Below are positions 33,984 through 46,030 of a stretch of DNA of 64,000 bases, in pieces. Within the stretch, counting starts at the first letter, position 1. Every line of letters begins with the position of its first letter. A model generated the notes under the pieces. The model was not told the origin of the DNA. It saw nothing but the letters and a program-made list of their open reading frames with translations, and made no database searches. This DNA comes from Euptelea pleiosperma (Eukaryota > Streptophyta > Magnoliopsida > Ranunculales > Eupteleaceae), in assembly GCA_035048495.1 (NCBI GenBank), contig CM068552.1, positions 21,826,154 to 21,890,153 on the forward strand. Reading direction: 5' to 3'. The position numbers and the translations under genes are program-made.

Positions 33984-34637
33984 AACAAACGTCGTGAGTC
34001 CAAAAGGGCTCAGTGTACAACTAGTAATTGAACAAGCATTTCATACTACCATAAATGATTCAAACATACTAAATACATGCATACTAGATAATCAGATCAT
34101 AATAAAAACAATGACATGAGGGCCATGCATAGATATGCTCACACCCCCAATCACTCAAACCACACAGAGGTTCTCTGTCTGTTTCCCACGCTAAGAGTGC
34201 CCATTATGGTCCATCTGCAAGATTATAGTCTGGAGTCTTGAACCCTAGGGCTCTAGGCCGTTTTTAATTTAACATAAAAATAAACCCTTCATCACAATGC
34301 ACATCTCATCCCAATATGCCCAGATGCAATAAGAATATAAACTAGAATAATAAGCCAAAAGATATAATCATCCCATCCTCAAACTAATAAAACCTACCTC
34401 ATGGGAGTATGGGCCTGTACGGCCTCTGTGAGATCCCACGATGATTGAACCCCTTTCGTAGATCCTCTAGAGTGGATCAACCTCATGGGTTCTCATAAGA
34501 GATCCATGGCCGATTCTCTCCAAGGTGCTCAATCAATAATACAAAAAAAGAATCCAAAGCGAGAGAACACGAGATATAATTTCCATGCAAATGTAAGCAA
34601 AATAAAGCATAGCAAGGAACATAAAATAATTAATCTA
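33984..34637. other. Intergenic, possible LTR remnant, no gene seen
   Basis: The text resembles decayed LTR sequence (for example CATGGGTTCTCATAAGAGATCC) but has no ends or domains that can be assigned. Confidence 0.35.
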
Positions 34638-35106
34638 TCTATACTATTATAAAGCAACAACCGGCAGTGGCACACATGTGACACAATTAGAGGCCTCACT
34701 ACTTTCAAAGGTAAAACCTTCCTCATTAAAATGTCCCTTCACAGTCAGGTTGTTTGGCACGCCCACATCCCTCATCATGATGAGGGACAATAGTATAAGC
34801 CACGTGGCACACTCTTAGAGACCACTGACCTTATGGATGTTTGTCCCATTCCTAGGTGGACCTATATACCAAATATCAGTCTGATTAGCGATTTCAAACC
34901 TTTGGATATGAGTACCGCAAATAATGCTTGAAATCTATGGTTAAAAATCAACCCATGAAAATGACTCCAATCAAATCCTTAAAACCACTAATCAGACTGA
35001 TTTTTTGCATATAGGCCTACCTAGAGGCGGGCCAAACATCGATACGGTCATTGATCTCTACGAGTGTGCCACGTGTAAGGTGCATGTGCACGTGGCGTTC
35101 CCCTAG
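34638..35106 (+). mobile_element. Helitron-like element, 469 bp, complete ends
   Basis: The 5' end TCTATACTATTATAAAGC is preceded by A at 34637. The 3' end CTAG is followed by T at 35107, the A|TC...CTAG|T rule of Helitrons. A perfect 8-bp stem GCCACGTG/CACGTGGC (35068-35075 and 35089-35096, 13-base loop) sits six bases before CTAG. There is no Rep/helicase, so the element is non-autonomous. Its middle contains an inverted module (CCTAGGTGGACCTATA...GGCCTACCTAGAGG) shared with the Mutator-like foldbacks. Confidence 0.82.
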
Positions 35107-35445
35107 TCAAATATTAATGAATGAAGAAACAATCATGTGTCTCTCCACCAGTACAATTTTAAGGAGAAGATATGACTTCCCCCATGGGGCTTCGGTAACC
35201 TACTATTAAAAAAATATCTATTTATTAAATTTCCAAATTATGGTAAAATTATTCTTAAACTTTCAAAACAGTTTTTATATCAAATTTCCAAAACAGCCCC
35301 TTATATTGATTCACATCTCTGTGATCTTTCCTCCTTCCCTCCTACGATACTACCATACTGTGGAGGATGCTATCATATCCCTTTACCGAGAAAATTTGCT
35401 GGGGCAGACACACAGGACTTAGGAGAGGGAATGGGCGGGAATGGG

Positions 35446-35483
<38 letters not shown>

Positions 35484-35780
35484 TCTAATTTGAAAAGCCA
35501 TCCCCTCTCTTGTATTTTTCCCCCCATCTTCTTGTTCCGCCAAACTTTTATTTACCTTTTCCGTCCAACACTGTAGGTCCCGCAACTTGCGGAGTTGAAC
35601 CATTTTGACGGAAGCAAGTAAAAGTGTATTGTTACGCCACGCAACTTAAACCGTTGATTGCGTGACCAAGAAAATTTTCAATCTGCTACCCCACCAAGAC
35701 TTTCTATTGTAATCATCTCACCCATATGATGGAACCAATTGATCGGGTCCGTTTCGATGCACTACAACCATGTTGGTGAT
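35107..35780. other. Intergenic with a 35-base G tract
   Basis: 35447-35481 is an unbroken run of 35 G after GGGCGGGAATGGGCG. ORFs across it are poly-Gly or poly-Pro artefacts. No gene is supported. Confidence 0.6.
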
Positions 35781-36450
35781 TAAACACGAGTACATCTTTG
35801 ATGATTTGATGATTACAGTCCATAGATGAGCCACGTGGCTTACTCTTAGAGACTACTGTCCGTAGAGACTACCTACAGACCAATCATTTTAGTCTTATTA
35901 GTGATTCTAACCGTTGGATTGAAGACTTTTCACGGCTATGTTTTTAACCGTGGGATTCAAGCTTTATTTGGGGTACTCAGATCCAAAGGTTAGAAATCAC
36001 TAATCAGACTGAACTTGGGTATGTGACAGTCCATCTAAGGATGGCCAAACATCCATGTTGACTACGGTCAGTGGTCTGGCACACTCTAAGAGACCATTGA
36101 CTATGGATGTTTCGACCATTCCTAAGTGGACTTACGGACCAAACATCAGCTAATTAGTGATCCTAACCGTTGAATTTGAGTCTTTTCGTGGGTTTCGTTT
36201 TAACCGTGGGATTCAAACATTATTACTTGGATTACTCAGTTCCAAAAATTAGAGATTGCTAATCAGAATGATATTTTTTGAATGTGGGCCACGGACAAAC
36301 ATCCATACGGTCAGTAGTCTCTAATAGTATGCCACGTGGCTCATTCTATGGTAAGTCGTCATCATCAACATTGATGTCCGACTCCGTCATCAAAGATTTA
36401 CTCGTGTCGCAATAATGGGTGCACGAAACGAGCCCATAATAATCTGACAG
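35781..36450. mobile_element. Partial foldback copies (CACGTGG family)
   Basis: Broken copies of the inverted module are visible. GATGAGCCACGTGGC lies near 35825. CTAAGGATGGCCAAACATCC is near 36038 and CCTAAGTGGACTTACGG near 36121. ACATCCATACGGTCAG is near 36299 with GTATGCCACGTGGCTC near 36327. None has both intact ends. Confidence 0.5.
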
Positions 36451-36962
36451 CCGTCAACACCTCAATTTCCAGTCAGCAAAGTGTTTGTGTTCATGTGCAG
36501 CACGTAATCCAATCATTTGAGCAGCATGTGCATTGCACCTTCTTCTTTTTTATCATAGTAAAATTCTGAAAACAGATGCCAATCGTAGGATTCTCGTATT
36601 CTCATATCCAACGGCTTGTATTTAAGTGGTATTAATTTTAGTATACGACATGGGGCCACGATTATTAATAACATGCGTAGTTGAACTTGATAATATACGA
36701 CAATCCCACCGTTTAACTCCCTTGCGCATATCAACAACATTACGTTCACTCTCTTGCACGCGTGGCAAAAAAAGGACAAAAATGTGGCTACGAAGAAGGT
36801 AATCCAATGGTTTGAGTATCTCTTGTGCAACACTTGTCGTTTTACATGGCTTCTATGATTGTCATTATTCTTAAATCCAATGGTTTGAATTTATGCAGTA
36901 TTTTATTAACGTATAATACAATCCACATAAGCCATGACATTCTTGAAGATCCAGTGAACTTC
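36451..36962. other. Intergenic, no gene seen
   Basis: A 106-residue minus-strand ORF (36513-36833) has no recognisable family. Repeated phrases 'AATCCAATGGTTTGA' (near 36802 and 36874) point to duplicated transposon sequence. Confidence 0.4.
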
Positions 36963-37351
36963 GAGTAAAACTGGGCTGCACGTGACGATCAGCAAATCCA
37001 TGACCGCCCACAATATGAGCCAAGTGGAACATTTTTAGAGGATACTGACCGTATAGATGTTTGGCAAATCCCTAGGTAGACATAAAAACTAAAAATCAGC
37101 CTGATTAGTGAATTCAAGCGTTTCGATCTTTGTACTCCAAAAAAGGTCAATAATGCTCAAATTCCCACGGTTAATCAACCCATGAAAATGACTCCAATCT
37201 AATGCCTAGAAATCACTAATCAGGTTTATTTTAGGTTTGTGGGTCCACCTAAGGATTGGCCAAACATCCATACGGTCCGTATCCTCTAAAATGTGTCACG
37301 TGGCTCATATTGTGGCGGTCAGTGACCATCGTGGTCAGCCAAGTTTTACTC
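36963..37351. mobile_element. Mutator-type foldback MITE, complete
   Basis: The termini GAGTAAAACT...AGTTTTACTC are the ends of long arms (about 150 bp each) that fold onto each other. The arms carry GACCGCCCACAATATGAGCC, GGATGTTTGGC and TAGGTAGAC, and their inverses. Flanking 9-mers GTGAACTTC (36954-36962) and ATGAACTTT (37352-37360) match at 7 of 9, a Mutator-size duplication. The right arm holds the G-box core in GTCACGTGGCTC. It lies about 440 bp upstream of the galactosyltransferase start codon. Confidence 0.72.
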
Positions 37352-37794
37352 ATGAACTTTTTAAAATTCAAAGCATTACCGCTAAAAGACAGGATCCCCA
37401 CCACAAAGAGTAGAGAGAGCGAGAGAGGGACCAGGTTGTCCTAGAGCTGCGCCACGTGTAAATATCTGTGAGAACTGAGGAGAGAGAGAGAGAGAGAAAT
37501 ATTTTTAACGGTGAGATTGATTTACGGCGTTAACGTGGAAGAAGGGTTGAACTGTTGAAGCGCCAGGATTCCCGGAATAGTCGTCAAGTTTGACGGCCAA
37601 CGCGCAAAGAAATCAACCCTTCCCACTCCCTTTCATCTTCTTGTCTCCGTCCTTATATTTCGGACTCTTAGATCCTTTCTCTTCTCGTCTCTTCTCCTCA
37701 ACGCGCACAGATACACGAAACCCATAAAGAAGTTTTATTCAAAAAACACCCAAAAAAGAAGCTTTTTTTTTTCTTTCTTTTTTGGGAAAACAAC
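37352..37794 (+). promoter_or_regulatory. Upstream region and 5' leader of the galactosyltransferase gene
   Basis: The proximal region contains GCCACGTGTAAA at about 37450 (G-box core), a GA repeat (about 37478-37497), and a TATA-like TTATATTTCGG near 37653. A pyrimidine-rich leader (TTTCTCTTCTCGTCTCTTCTCC, about 37676) follows. Transcription probably starts near 37680, an inference from the TATA-like spacing. Confidence 0.4.
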
Positions 37795-40700
37795 ATGAAG
37801 AATCGTACCAGTGCTGAGAAGGTATCAGCGAAATGGATTCTGATCCTCTGCATCTCCAGCTTCGCTCTTGGAATGCTTTTCACTAACAGGTATCTCTCTC
37901 TCCCTCTCTCAAGGTTTCCTTTTCCCCATTTTTTGAGTTTTTTTGGGATTTTTTTGACGGTATCTAACACGAATTTCACGTTTCTAGCCTTCCACTGAAA
38001 ACTTAGGGTTAGGGTTAGGACTCTTTTTCTCCAAATATACTTACTTTTGTTAAATTTTGTTTAGTTTCTCTATCTGGGTTTTGCTCTAGCTACAATTTTC
38101 TGTGAATCTGGGTCTTTTTTGTTGGTTTTGCTTTTTTTTTTCTTTTCTTTTCTGTGAGTCAACTTGATCATAAGACGGGGACAGATAATTTGATTAAGAA
38201 TGGAATTTTAATCGTCAGAATGTGGGCTCCCCCTGAATCGAACCGACAGATCGTCTCGCGGGAACGGCGAGAACAAGAGCTGCAAGTTATATCGGAGGAC
38301 TGCGGCACGAATCGGGTAAGTCTGATTGTTATTAAACCTTGAATGTGGATTTTATAATTTTGAATTTTTGTGTGGTTTGATTTGATTTTTCCACATTACT
38401 TTTTTTTTTTTGAATGTATCAGAAGGTTGGACAAGAAAAGGATATAATGGGGGAGGTTTACAAGACCCACAAAGCAATTCAGTGAGTATGGAATTCCTAA
38501 GTGCGATTCCATCCGATTTATTTATTTATTTTTGTGTCTGAATTGAATTAATAATTATGTTTGTTTGATGAATCGTCAGATCTCTAGACAAGACAATTTC
38601 GACGCTTCAGATGGAGCTGGCTGCCACTCGGAGTTCTCAGGAGATGGGGAGCCTTGACAGTTCCCCTGCCTTCTCGACGTCTTCTCATGAGGGGCCACCA
38701 AAGAAGAAGGCGTTTGTTGTTATCGGGATAAACACTGCGTTTAGTAGCAGGAAGAGGCGTGATTCCGTCAGAGAGACCTGGATGCCTCAAGGTTTTATTC
38801 TTGTGACCCTTCTCGGGGTGTGTGTGTGTGTGTGTATGTGTATTGTTCACTATGCAATGTTTGTAACATCCTTGTTGTGTTCAATTAGGGGAAAAGCTTC
38901 TTCAACTAGAGCGGGAGAAGGGAATTGTCATCCGGTTCATGATTGGCCACAGGTACATCACTTTAATTCTGACTGAGCTTGTACCTCTCTATGTTTGTCA
39001 TACTCGGATTTTCTCTATATTGTTCTATTAAAAGCAAACTTCATCATCTCTAGCTCCTTCAGAATTATTTTATATTGAAATTTGGAATTCTCATGTTAGC
39101 CAAGAAATCACATTTTTTGAGCCAAAAGTTGTTTCCTTTATGTGCTACTGAGAAACAGGAACTCACTCAACTCAATTGTACATGCATTTTTGTTGTATAC
39201 CTCTAATATTCTGTCCTTTTGCATTATTAAACTGAAGAAATAGTGCCCATCATTCTTCTAATCCATCCAAGCTGTGAAAAGTCATTCCGGTGCAGTGAAG
39301 GAGGTATACATGGTAGTAGAGAACTCAAATTGAACCCCTATTTTGATGATTCTGTATGCCTAAACTAAATTTTGGAACTGAAAAGATAAAAGAAAAGAAT
39401 CAAAAAATTTGCTTTGCTGTTCAGGGTTCCATTCTCTTGTATGAATAAACAGTGGTTTTGAGCATTTGTGTCATTTGGTCAGATTGTGTCTATGTGCTCA
39501 CGAAACCACCGACGACCTTTCTCATCTCAGAGTCCTAGAACACATTCAGATACTAAAGGAGTTATGCTAGAATTGAGGTCCTTGGCTTTTAATGTAAAGC
39601 TATGTAACACCAACGCAGCATTTTTAGGGTTTTTTTGTCATGTATACGCTTCCTGACACACAGCCTTACTAACTACAGTGCCACCCTTTAATTTAATAAT
39701 ATTTTAAATATAAGAAATGATTTCCAAAAGAGGGCTGGTGTTTTCATCTTCCATGCACTACTTTATTGAGTTGTTAAGCACTCTTGTAGTTTAATGGTTT
39801 TCCCTCCTAAAAATCTACTTATGAGGATGCTAGCTTGGTAAGTTGGTAAAGTTTTTGGGTGTTGATACCACGACCTGGGTTAAAAGCTACAGACCACCAT
39901 GCTTGCCTACCAAAAAAGAACTTATATATTATTGGATAGTTTTATTCTGTATGGAAATGTTTTCTTTTACTTTGCATATATTTTTTCCTTATGTTTAATA
40001 AAAAAAGATCTTGGGTTTAATATATATAACTAAACTAAATTATTGTCATAAATTATTGTCACAAATTGTACAAACTTGTCTATGTTTGTCCTTCTCAAGG
40101 TGCAATGTCACATTCCTTGTATCTGTGTTGGACACTGACACACATGTCCATGTCCTTGTTACATGATAAAAAGCAAATGGGTGGACATATTGGAACTTGT
40201 AGAACAGATGAAAGGAAAAGGGAAGAGAAGAAGTTGTGCTACAATTGATGTTCGTGGCAACTCTATTAATGAAAAACGAATGAGTAGACAAATTTGAATT
40301 GTAGAACAGATGAAAGAAAAAGAGAAGATGAAATCTGTACGCCACCTTTCCCCATAACCAAAGGATTTGATTAGTCAGCGAGTTTTGCATTCTCATAGCT
40401 GAAACAAGTACTAACACAAATAAAGCTGGTAGTCTTTACTGGTCATGTGATTTGAAGCACTTGAATCAACGATCTGAGTGGAGATTGATGGTGAGTGGAA
40501 AACATAATGGATAATGGTAGAGATGCCCGACTGAGTAGACACAATAGCTCTCGATGTCAAGGGTGTACTCTATGCAGATTAGTGACAGTCTTCTTAGTCT
40601 ATACATATATTTAGTGAATTTAAACCTTATTTAGTTTATAATCTGGATCGATTTGTATGTTTCTGATCTAAGCTAAAAGTTTGTGAACCTAAAATGTAAT

Positions 40701-43354
40701 TCAGTGAAGGTTTTAATTAAAAGGGATATAATGCAAGATATGAAAAATCAAAACCATGGATTATGATGAAACAAACAAAGTCCTGTTTAGTTATGAATTA
40801 TGATAGATGTTGAGTATATCCAACAATAAATGGCTTTCATGGGTTCCTGTTTGTAGATAATTATTTTCCATAAATTTATTTGTACATACATTTATTATAA
40901 ATACCATTAATTTGACATGCCATGGTAACACGCCTCTGTGGGGCCCACATGGAGATGAGTTAAGAACTGATTTTGATGAGGATGATCTCCCCATTGTGAC
41001 ATTTCTAGCCCTCTGAAAATGGGTTATCTCCATTGTGAGGAGATCATCCTAACCGAAGGGGGCATTGGAGAGGGTGAGAGCCCATCGTGCCCAGACCTTG
41101 TCGCACCACGAGGCACTGTCGGCGTTTCGGGTTGTTTGGGAACCCTTAACTCATCTCCATGTGGGTCCCACAAGGAGGGCTGATTTTTGGTGAGGAAATC
41201 AGCTCATCTAACATTTTTAGCCCTATGAAAATGGGTTACAAGTTGAAAAATTCTGGACAGTCCATTTCACTGTTAAGTTTTGATAGGGTTAGAAGTTTCA
41301 GAAAGTTTCCCCCTATGAAAAGGGCTTACAAGTTAACTTTTTATAGGGTTAGAAGTTTAAAAAAAAAAGTTTCAGAAAGGGCTGATTTTTTGTGAGTATG
41401 ATCTCCATGGTGAGGAGATCACTCACGAAAAATCAGCATTTAACTCATCTCTATGTTGGCCCCAAAAGGGCATGTCAAAACACGGTTCTGTGGGGCCCAC
41501 ATAGAGATGAACCAAGGGCTGTTTTTGGTGAGATTGATCTTCTCACCATGGAGATCATCCTCACAAAAAATCAGCCAACTCCGACATTTCTAGCCATCTG
41601 AAAAGTGGACTATAAGTTGAAAAATTCTGGATTGTCCATTTCGCCACTAACTTTAAGCCCACATTTGATAGGGTTAGAAATTTCAGAATGGGCTGTTTTT
41701 TGGTGAGGATGATCTCGTCAACATAGAGATCATCCCAATGTGGGCCCCACAGATCCGTGTGAGAATATCTTGACCGTGTATATATATATTGATAAGAGCA
41801 TATCATATGTTCATGTTATCATGGCTTTATTTTTATTGAGAGATTATTACTTGACATCATCATGCTCTTTCTTAAATGCTTCTTTCCTGTGTCTCTATGG
41901 TACAATAATCTTTATAAAAAAATCAAGATGGTTCATTAATGTGTACTGAAACTGTAAACACTTGCATTGTTTGATACAGCGCAACATCCAACAGCATTTT
42001 AGATCGAGCTATTGATTCAGAAGATGCTCAGCATAATGATTTTCTTAGGCTGGTAAGAATGCTGACATTGACTTTTGCATCTTGATTAAAATGTGAGACA
42101 TCATCCTGTTAGAATCAAGTTCCGAATCATGTTGTATCATTCTATAGGAACATGTTGAAGGCTATCATGAACTATCTGCAAAAACAAAGACCTTCTTTTC
42201 CACCGCAATAGCAAAATGGGATGCTGAATATTATGTGAAGGTGGACGATGATGTCCACGTCAATTTGGGTATGTACTGTCTCATTGTATTTCTTTCCTTT
42301 TCTTTTGTAGTATTGATTTTGGTCTCTTTCCTGCATTCTTGATTACTAAAATCTGTTACCTTTTGGAAAATGCAGGTATGCTAGCTGCAACACTCGCCCG
42401 CCACCGTTCGAAGCCCAGAATCTACATAGGGTGTATGAAATCTGGACCTGTTCTCTCTCACAAGTAATCTTCCTGAGCTCTTATTTCTATGAGAACTGCT
42501 CTCTTTCACTTGCATTTTGCTGGCATGCAGTAGTGTGATATATCCTATATATTTTTTCATCTCTAGGAATGTTAAGTACCATGAACCTGAGTACTGGAAA
42601 TTTGGAGAAGAGGGGAACAAATACTTCAGGCATGCAACTGGGCAGATTTATGCTATCTCAAAGGATCTGGCCACATACATCTCAATCAACCAGTAAGAGA
42701 AGGATGAGTTGGTTTCTTCCATAATGGAGATTAGGCCCAATTTTGTTGCTCAAGCTACCATATTAAATGGACTTGTGGCTTCCAACACTGGGTGCTACAT
42801 TAGTGTTTGACATGTATTGAAATAAGCAATACACTTTTTGTTTGCTTACATAAATACAGTTCATACTCTGGATTGCGAGGTCCATCGTGTTGGAACCTGC
42901 AAGAACATATAATATGGCAGCTCATGAGTTAGATGTTTTTCCATTAAACATTTATCTGTTCTTTCCCATGACATGAGACGAATTCTGGCGCCATTGATTT
43001 TGACTGCAGGCCCATATTGCACAAGTATGCCAATGAAGATGTGTCGCTTGGTGCTTGGTTTATTGGACTTGAAGTCGAACACATTGATGAGCGCAATATG
43101 TGCTGTGGAACTCCACCAGGTATGATTCTTCAAAATATGTATCATGTAATGTTCTTCATGGATGAGGTTCTTTTTAATTACTATCGTATCTTCCACATTC
43201 TATAGATTGCGAGTGGAAGGCACAGGCAGGGAATGTGTGCATTGCATCATTTGATTGGAGTTGCAGTGGCATCTGCAAATCAGTGGAGAAGATTAAGGAT
43301 GTCCATGCAAGGTGTGGTGAAGGGGATGGAGCTGTTTGGAGTGCTCTGTTCTAA
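37795..43354 (+). CDS. Beta-1,3-galactosyltransferase (GT31, DUF4094-containing), 11 exons
   Basis: Coding exons by GT/AG and reading frame are 37795-37889, 38219-38315, 38423-38481, 38580-38791, 38889-38952, 41980-42052, 42148-42268, 42376-42463, 42567-42692, 43010-43119 and 43206-43354. They total 1194 nt, or 397 residues, the usual length for plant B3GALT1-8 proteins. The protein is type II membrane: a short cytosolic tail, then one hydrophobic segment at about residues 14-31, ending in TNR. A DUF4094-type stem and a coiled region follow, then the Galactosyl_T domain with [11 protein letters not shown], the metal-binding DDD at residues 233-235 (KVDDDVHVN) and a C-terminal Cys-rich region. 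The family transfers beta-1,3-galactose from UDP-Gal in the Golgi to arabinogalactan or N-glycan acceptors. The exact acceptor is not readable here. All exon joins keep frame and no stop occurs, so the gene looks functional. Intron 5 is 3 kb and holds foldback transposons. The orthologue within the clade is uncertain. Confidence 0.95.
38812..38842 (+). repeat. (GT)n microsatellite in intron 4
   Basis: GTGTGTGTGTGTGTGTATGTGTAT lies shortly after the splice donor at 38792. It may be length-polymorphic. Confidence 0.75.
40060..40345. repeat. Direct repeats in intron 5 of the galactosyltransferase gene
   Basis: A ~55-bp phrase around GTAGAACAGATGAAAG occurs near 40170-40230 and again near 40270-40325, with ~80% similarity by eye. 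It is flanked by TATGTTTGTCCTTCTC and its partial inverse. Probably a decayed MITE. Confidence 0.4.
40924..41765. mobile_element. Nested foldback elements in intron 5
   Basis: The end motif CTGTGGGGCCCACATGGAGA appears forward at about 40935 and 41488 and inverted at about 41150, 41440 and 41736. Sub-terminal 'TTTTTGGTGAGGATGATCTC' is also in both orientations. The pairing 41479/41761 (ACACGGTTCTGTGGGGC against its inverse) defines one complete ~280 bp element. A second, larger one spans about 40928-41475. Relatives lie at 48821-50962 and 59405-59650. No coding capacity. Confidence 0.62.
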
Positions 43355-44711
43355 TGATAAGTGGGTTTTGACCAATCTCAATGGAAGCATGTTTCTGGGT
43401 TTTTCCGCTTGATAACCGAAGTGTGCAAAATCCCTCAAAAAGCATCAACAGGCAGTTTTTGAGAATAGAAATAGAGAAAGCTATGCATATTGATATGATT
43501 CATGCTGCCAAGGCTATGTCTATATCTCGGGAAGCCATTAAGAAATTGGTAAAGTAGATGCAAGTGGTTGAGCCATGAAATCATTTTTGGGTCTAGTGGA
43601 TGTTGCTCCGATTCAGTGTGGATTTGGAAAAAATTGTTTTCCATATTTATTGTATTCTTTCCGGGTTTGGGAGCATATTAGGATATTTATAGACAGAATT
43701 AGTGCTTTCATACAGGGGCTGACTGTGGGTGTTTGATGTAAAATTGACTTGTGCAAACAAGGCTCTGTAGCCCCATTATCATAAGCAATTTCTTGGTTGA
43801 AGTTCAATTTACTGGACTTGCATGGTTTCCATTTCAACTTTTTGGTGCACATTTTGTTCCCAGGAGGGCATGTCATTAAATATTTGGAATTTCTACATTA
43901 CATCTACATCATTCCATGTGAATTATGTTATCCACTGGTTGGGATTAATCCAAACTTTAGTCACCAGAGCATGGAGCGGGAGTGAGAACGCTCGGAGTGA
44001 CTCCAGAGCATTCCCACATGTAATGTGTATGTGTATGTGTATTGGATTTCATTCACAAATACATCTCCATTTACATTCTCCACTATTAAAAAGGACTGGT
44101 ATTACAAAGGACTCAAATGGTATGTCAATTTCGTCGTTATAAGTTTAAACTTAAAAAGTCACAAAACGATTTTAGTTTATACTTATAAGCTCACAAAAAA
44201 TGTCACTCCTAAATATATTCAAAGCTTTGATAGGCAAGAGATTATCAACTTCTTAATGCAAAATGATGAAACTGCATTTTAAGAGACTTGATAAGTACTA
44301 TAAGTTATGGTTTTTATTATTAGAGTTATTTAATTATAATATGATGAATCAATGAGAATACTACTTAAGAGTTTGATTTGGAGGATCCAAAATCCATGTC
44401 GATAAATTAAGGATCTATAACTATTCAGGAAGATGGAAAATGAATTAAAATATTGGTTCATGTATCGAAATCTATATATTCTGATAACAATAATGTTGAT
44501 GTTATATAATGAGAAAATATAAATAACTAAGTTTGGAACCTAATTTATAAAAAACTGAAATGAAGTAGTCTCCATATAAAGTTAAATTCTAACTCGACCT
44601 ATTTTAAAGCCAGAGACTAAAAACCTATAGAAAGGAATCATCAATGGTAGACACCTTAATTTGCTACTAGGTTCAAAGTGACAAACAAGCCAATATGAGT
44701 GGGTCTATCTA
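43355..44711. other. 3' flank of the galactosyltransferase gene, no further gene
   Basis: The first few hundred bases are probably 3' UTR. I see no clear AATAAA signal, but TTTATTGTATTC near 43647 is a plausible weak poly(A) region. After about 43900 the DNA is AT-rich with GTATGTGTAT repeats near 44026. ORFs here lack support. Confidence 0.45.
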
Positions 44712-45137
44712 TCTATTACTATTTTAAAGCCAATACTTGGTATCACACCACACGAATATTCACCTAGCTAGGCACCTATTAGTTCATTTTTTAGTAGGCA
44801 ACCTATTAGTTCATTTCTACCAAAAAAAATTATTAAATGCCCCTTCATGGTATTCACCAATTTTTTAAAAATATATTTGACAGTCATTGGAAAAACAACT
44901 CTGTTTAACTATTTAATTACTTCCCATGCCATTTTATCCATATATTCAAAATAACTCCTTTTAACCTCTTAATTTCTTCCCATGCCATTTCTTCTATATT
45001 TTCAAAATAGACCCTTATAACAACCTAAATTAAGACATTAAAAAAAGCATGTTGCACTTAATTAACTATTAAATTCAATCCATAAATCTTGATAATTTGC
45101 ATGTTAATCACCTACAAATGCGTGTGCCTCCCACTAG
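44712..45137 (+). mobile_element. Helitron-like element, 426 bp
   Basis: It begins TCTATTACTATTTTAAAGCC after A (44711) and ends CTCCCACTAG before T (45138). The start resembles the TCTATACTATTATAAAGC family. The 3' hairpin is weak (short GCACA/GTGTG-like pairing). No coding sequence. Confidence 0.65.
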
Positions 45138-45780
45138 TATGTATAGTGTAACAATTTAGAATGTGTGTAGTGCAAAAAAAATAAAAGGTTCTCTATTAAT
45201 GGGTGTACATATTATATATAAGTGAGGTAAAATAAGCTATATGATACCTTTAATTGATAGGCTCACCTATCTTAGTGGAGAAGTGAGCCACTTCCTATGA
45301 GAAGTTGGGTTAGTTCTCTAGCCCAATTGATATGTTGGGGATAAACACAAAGGTCATATAATGTATTGGCTTCAGAGGTATATATACAATAAAATATTAG
45401 GAAGAGTTGTATATGTGACAGGTCTAATTTTGCCAAACTTTGACTAAAACACTAACAAACTTTGACTTGTTTACATAAGTGTGTATAGGTCTAATTTCGC
45501 CAAACTTTGACTAAAACACTTTGACGAAGTTTGACCTATTAACATAAGAGTGTGCCTAAAATTATTTTCTTAGCAAGAAATGGATTCTGGTTTCTCATCT
45601 TTATTTGAAATAAGTGGGGTTGAAACTTTCTACTTCGAATGTTGTGTTTAATTATTTTGTCCTCATTTTTTTTTATTTATACAATTTTTATAATTTAAAT
45701 ACTTTATTTGTACCCCTTTTAGAAAATAGTTAGTGTTGGCACACAAACCGAGGTTCAATCTCTCTATGGGGTCACATAGG
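45138..45780. repeat. Intergenic with a 66-bp direct repeat
   Basis: TCTAATTTTGCCAAACTTTG and its following ~60 bases at 45420-45483 are repeated at 45487-45548 with few changes. Otherwise AT-rich, no gene. Confidence 0.55.
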
Positions 45781-45834
45781 AATGTCAAAAATAAAAAATC
45801 ACAACACTATTAAGTCAAATGAGATCCACTTTTC

Positions 45835-46030
45835 GCGAGGGGTCGACCGCGCATTTTGGCCGATCAACCGCTCAGAGAATTACTTCTGTTTGAGGGGCGA
45901 TCGTCAACTTAAAATAGTCGATCGGCCAAAGAGCCGATATATAAAAACATCGAGTAAAGGGGGTGGTCGGCCGCACAAAAGGGCCGGTCGACCGCTCAGG
46001 GTCAGTTGAGGGTGGTCGACCGGTCAGTTA
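45835..46030. repeat. Cluster of GGTCGACC/GGCCGATC palindromes
   Basis: GGTCGACCG or close variants (GGCCGATC, GATCGGCC, GGTCGGCCG) occur about eight times in 190 bp, with irregular spacing and GC content far above the surroundings. Similar in style to the ATCGAT cluster at 29485-29690. Origin unknown. Confidence 0.6.

Noticed and set aside
35342..35603. Poly-Gly and poly-Pro ORFs
   Set aside because: Created by the 35-base G tract.
42381..43876. Minus-strand ORFs over the galactosyltransferase 3' exons
   Set aside because: Shadows of real plus-strand exons and their introns.
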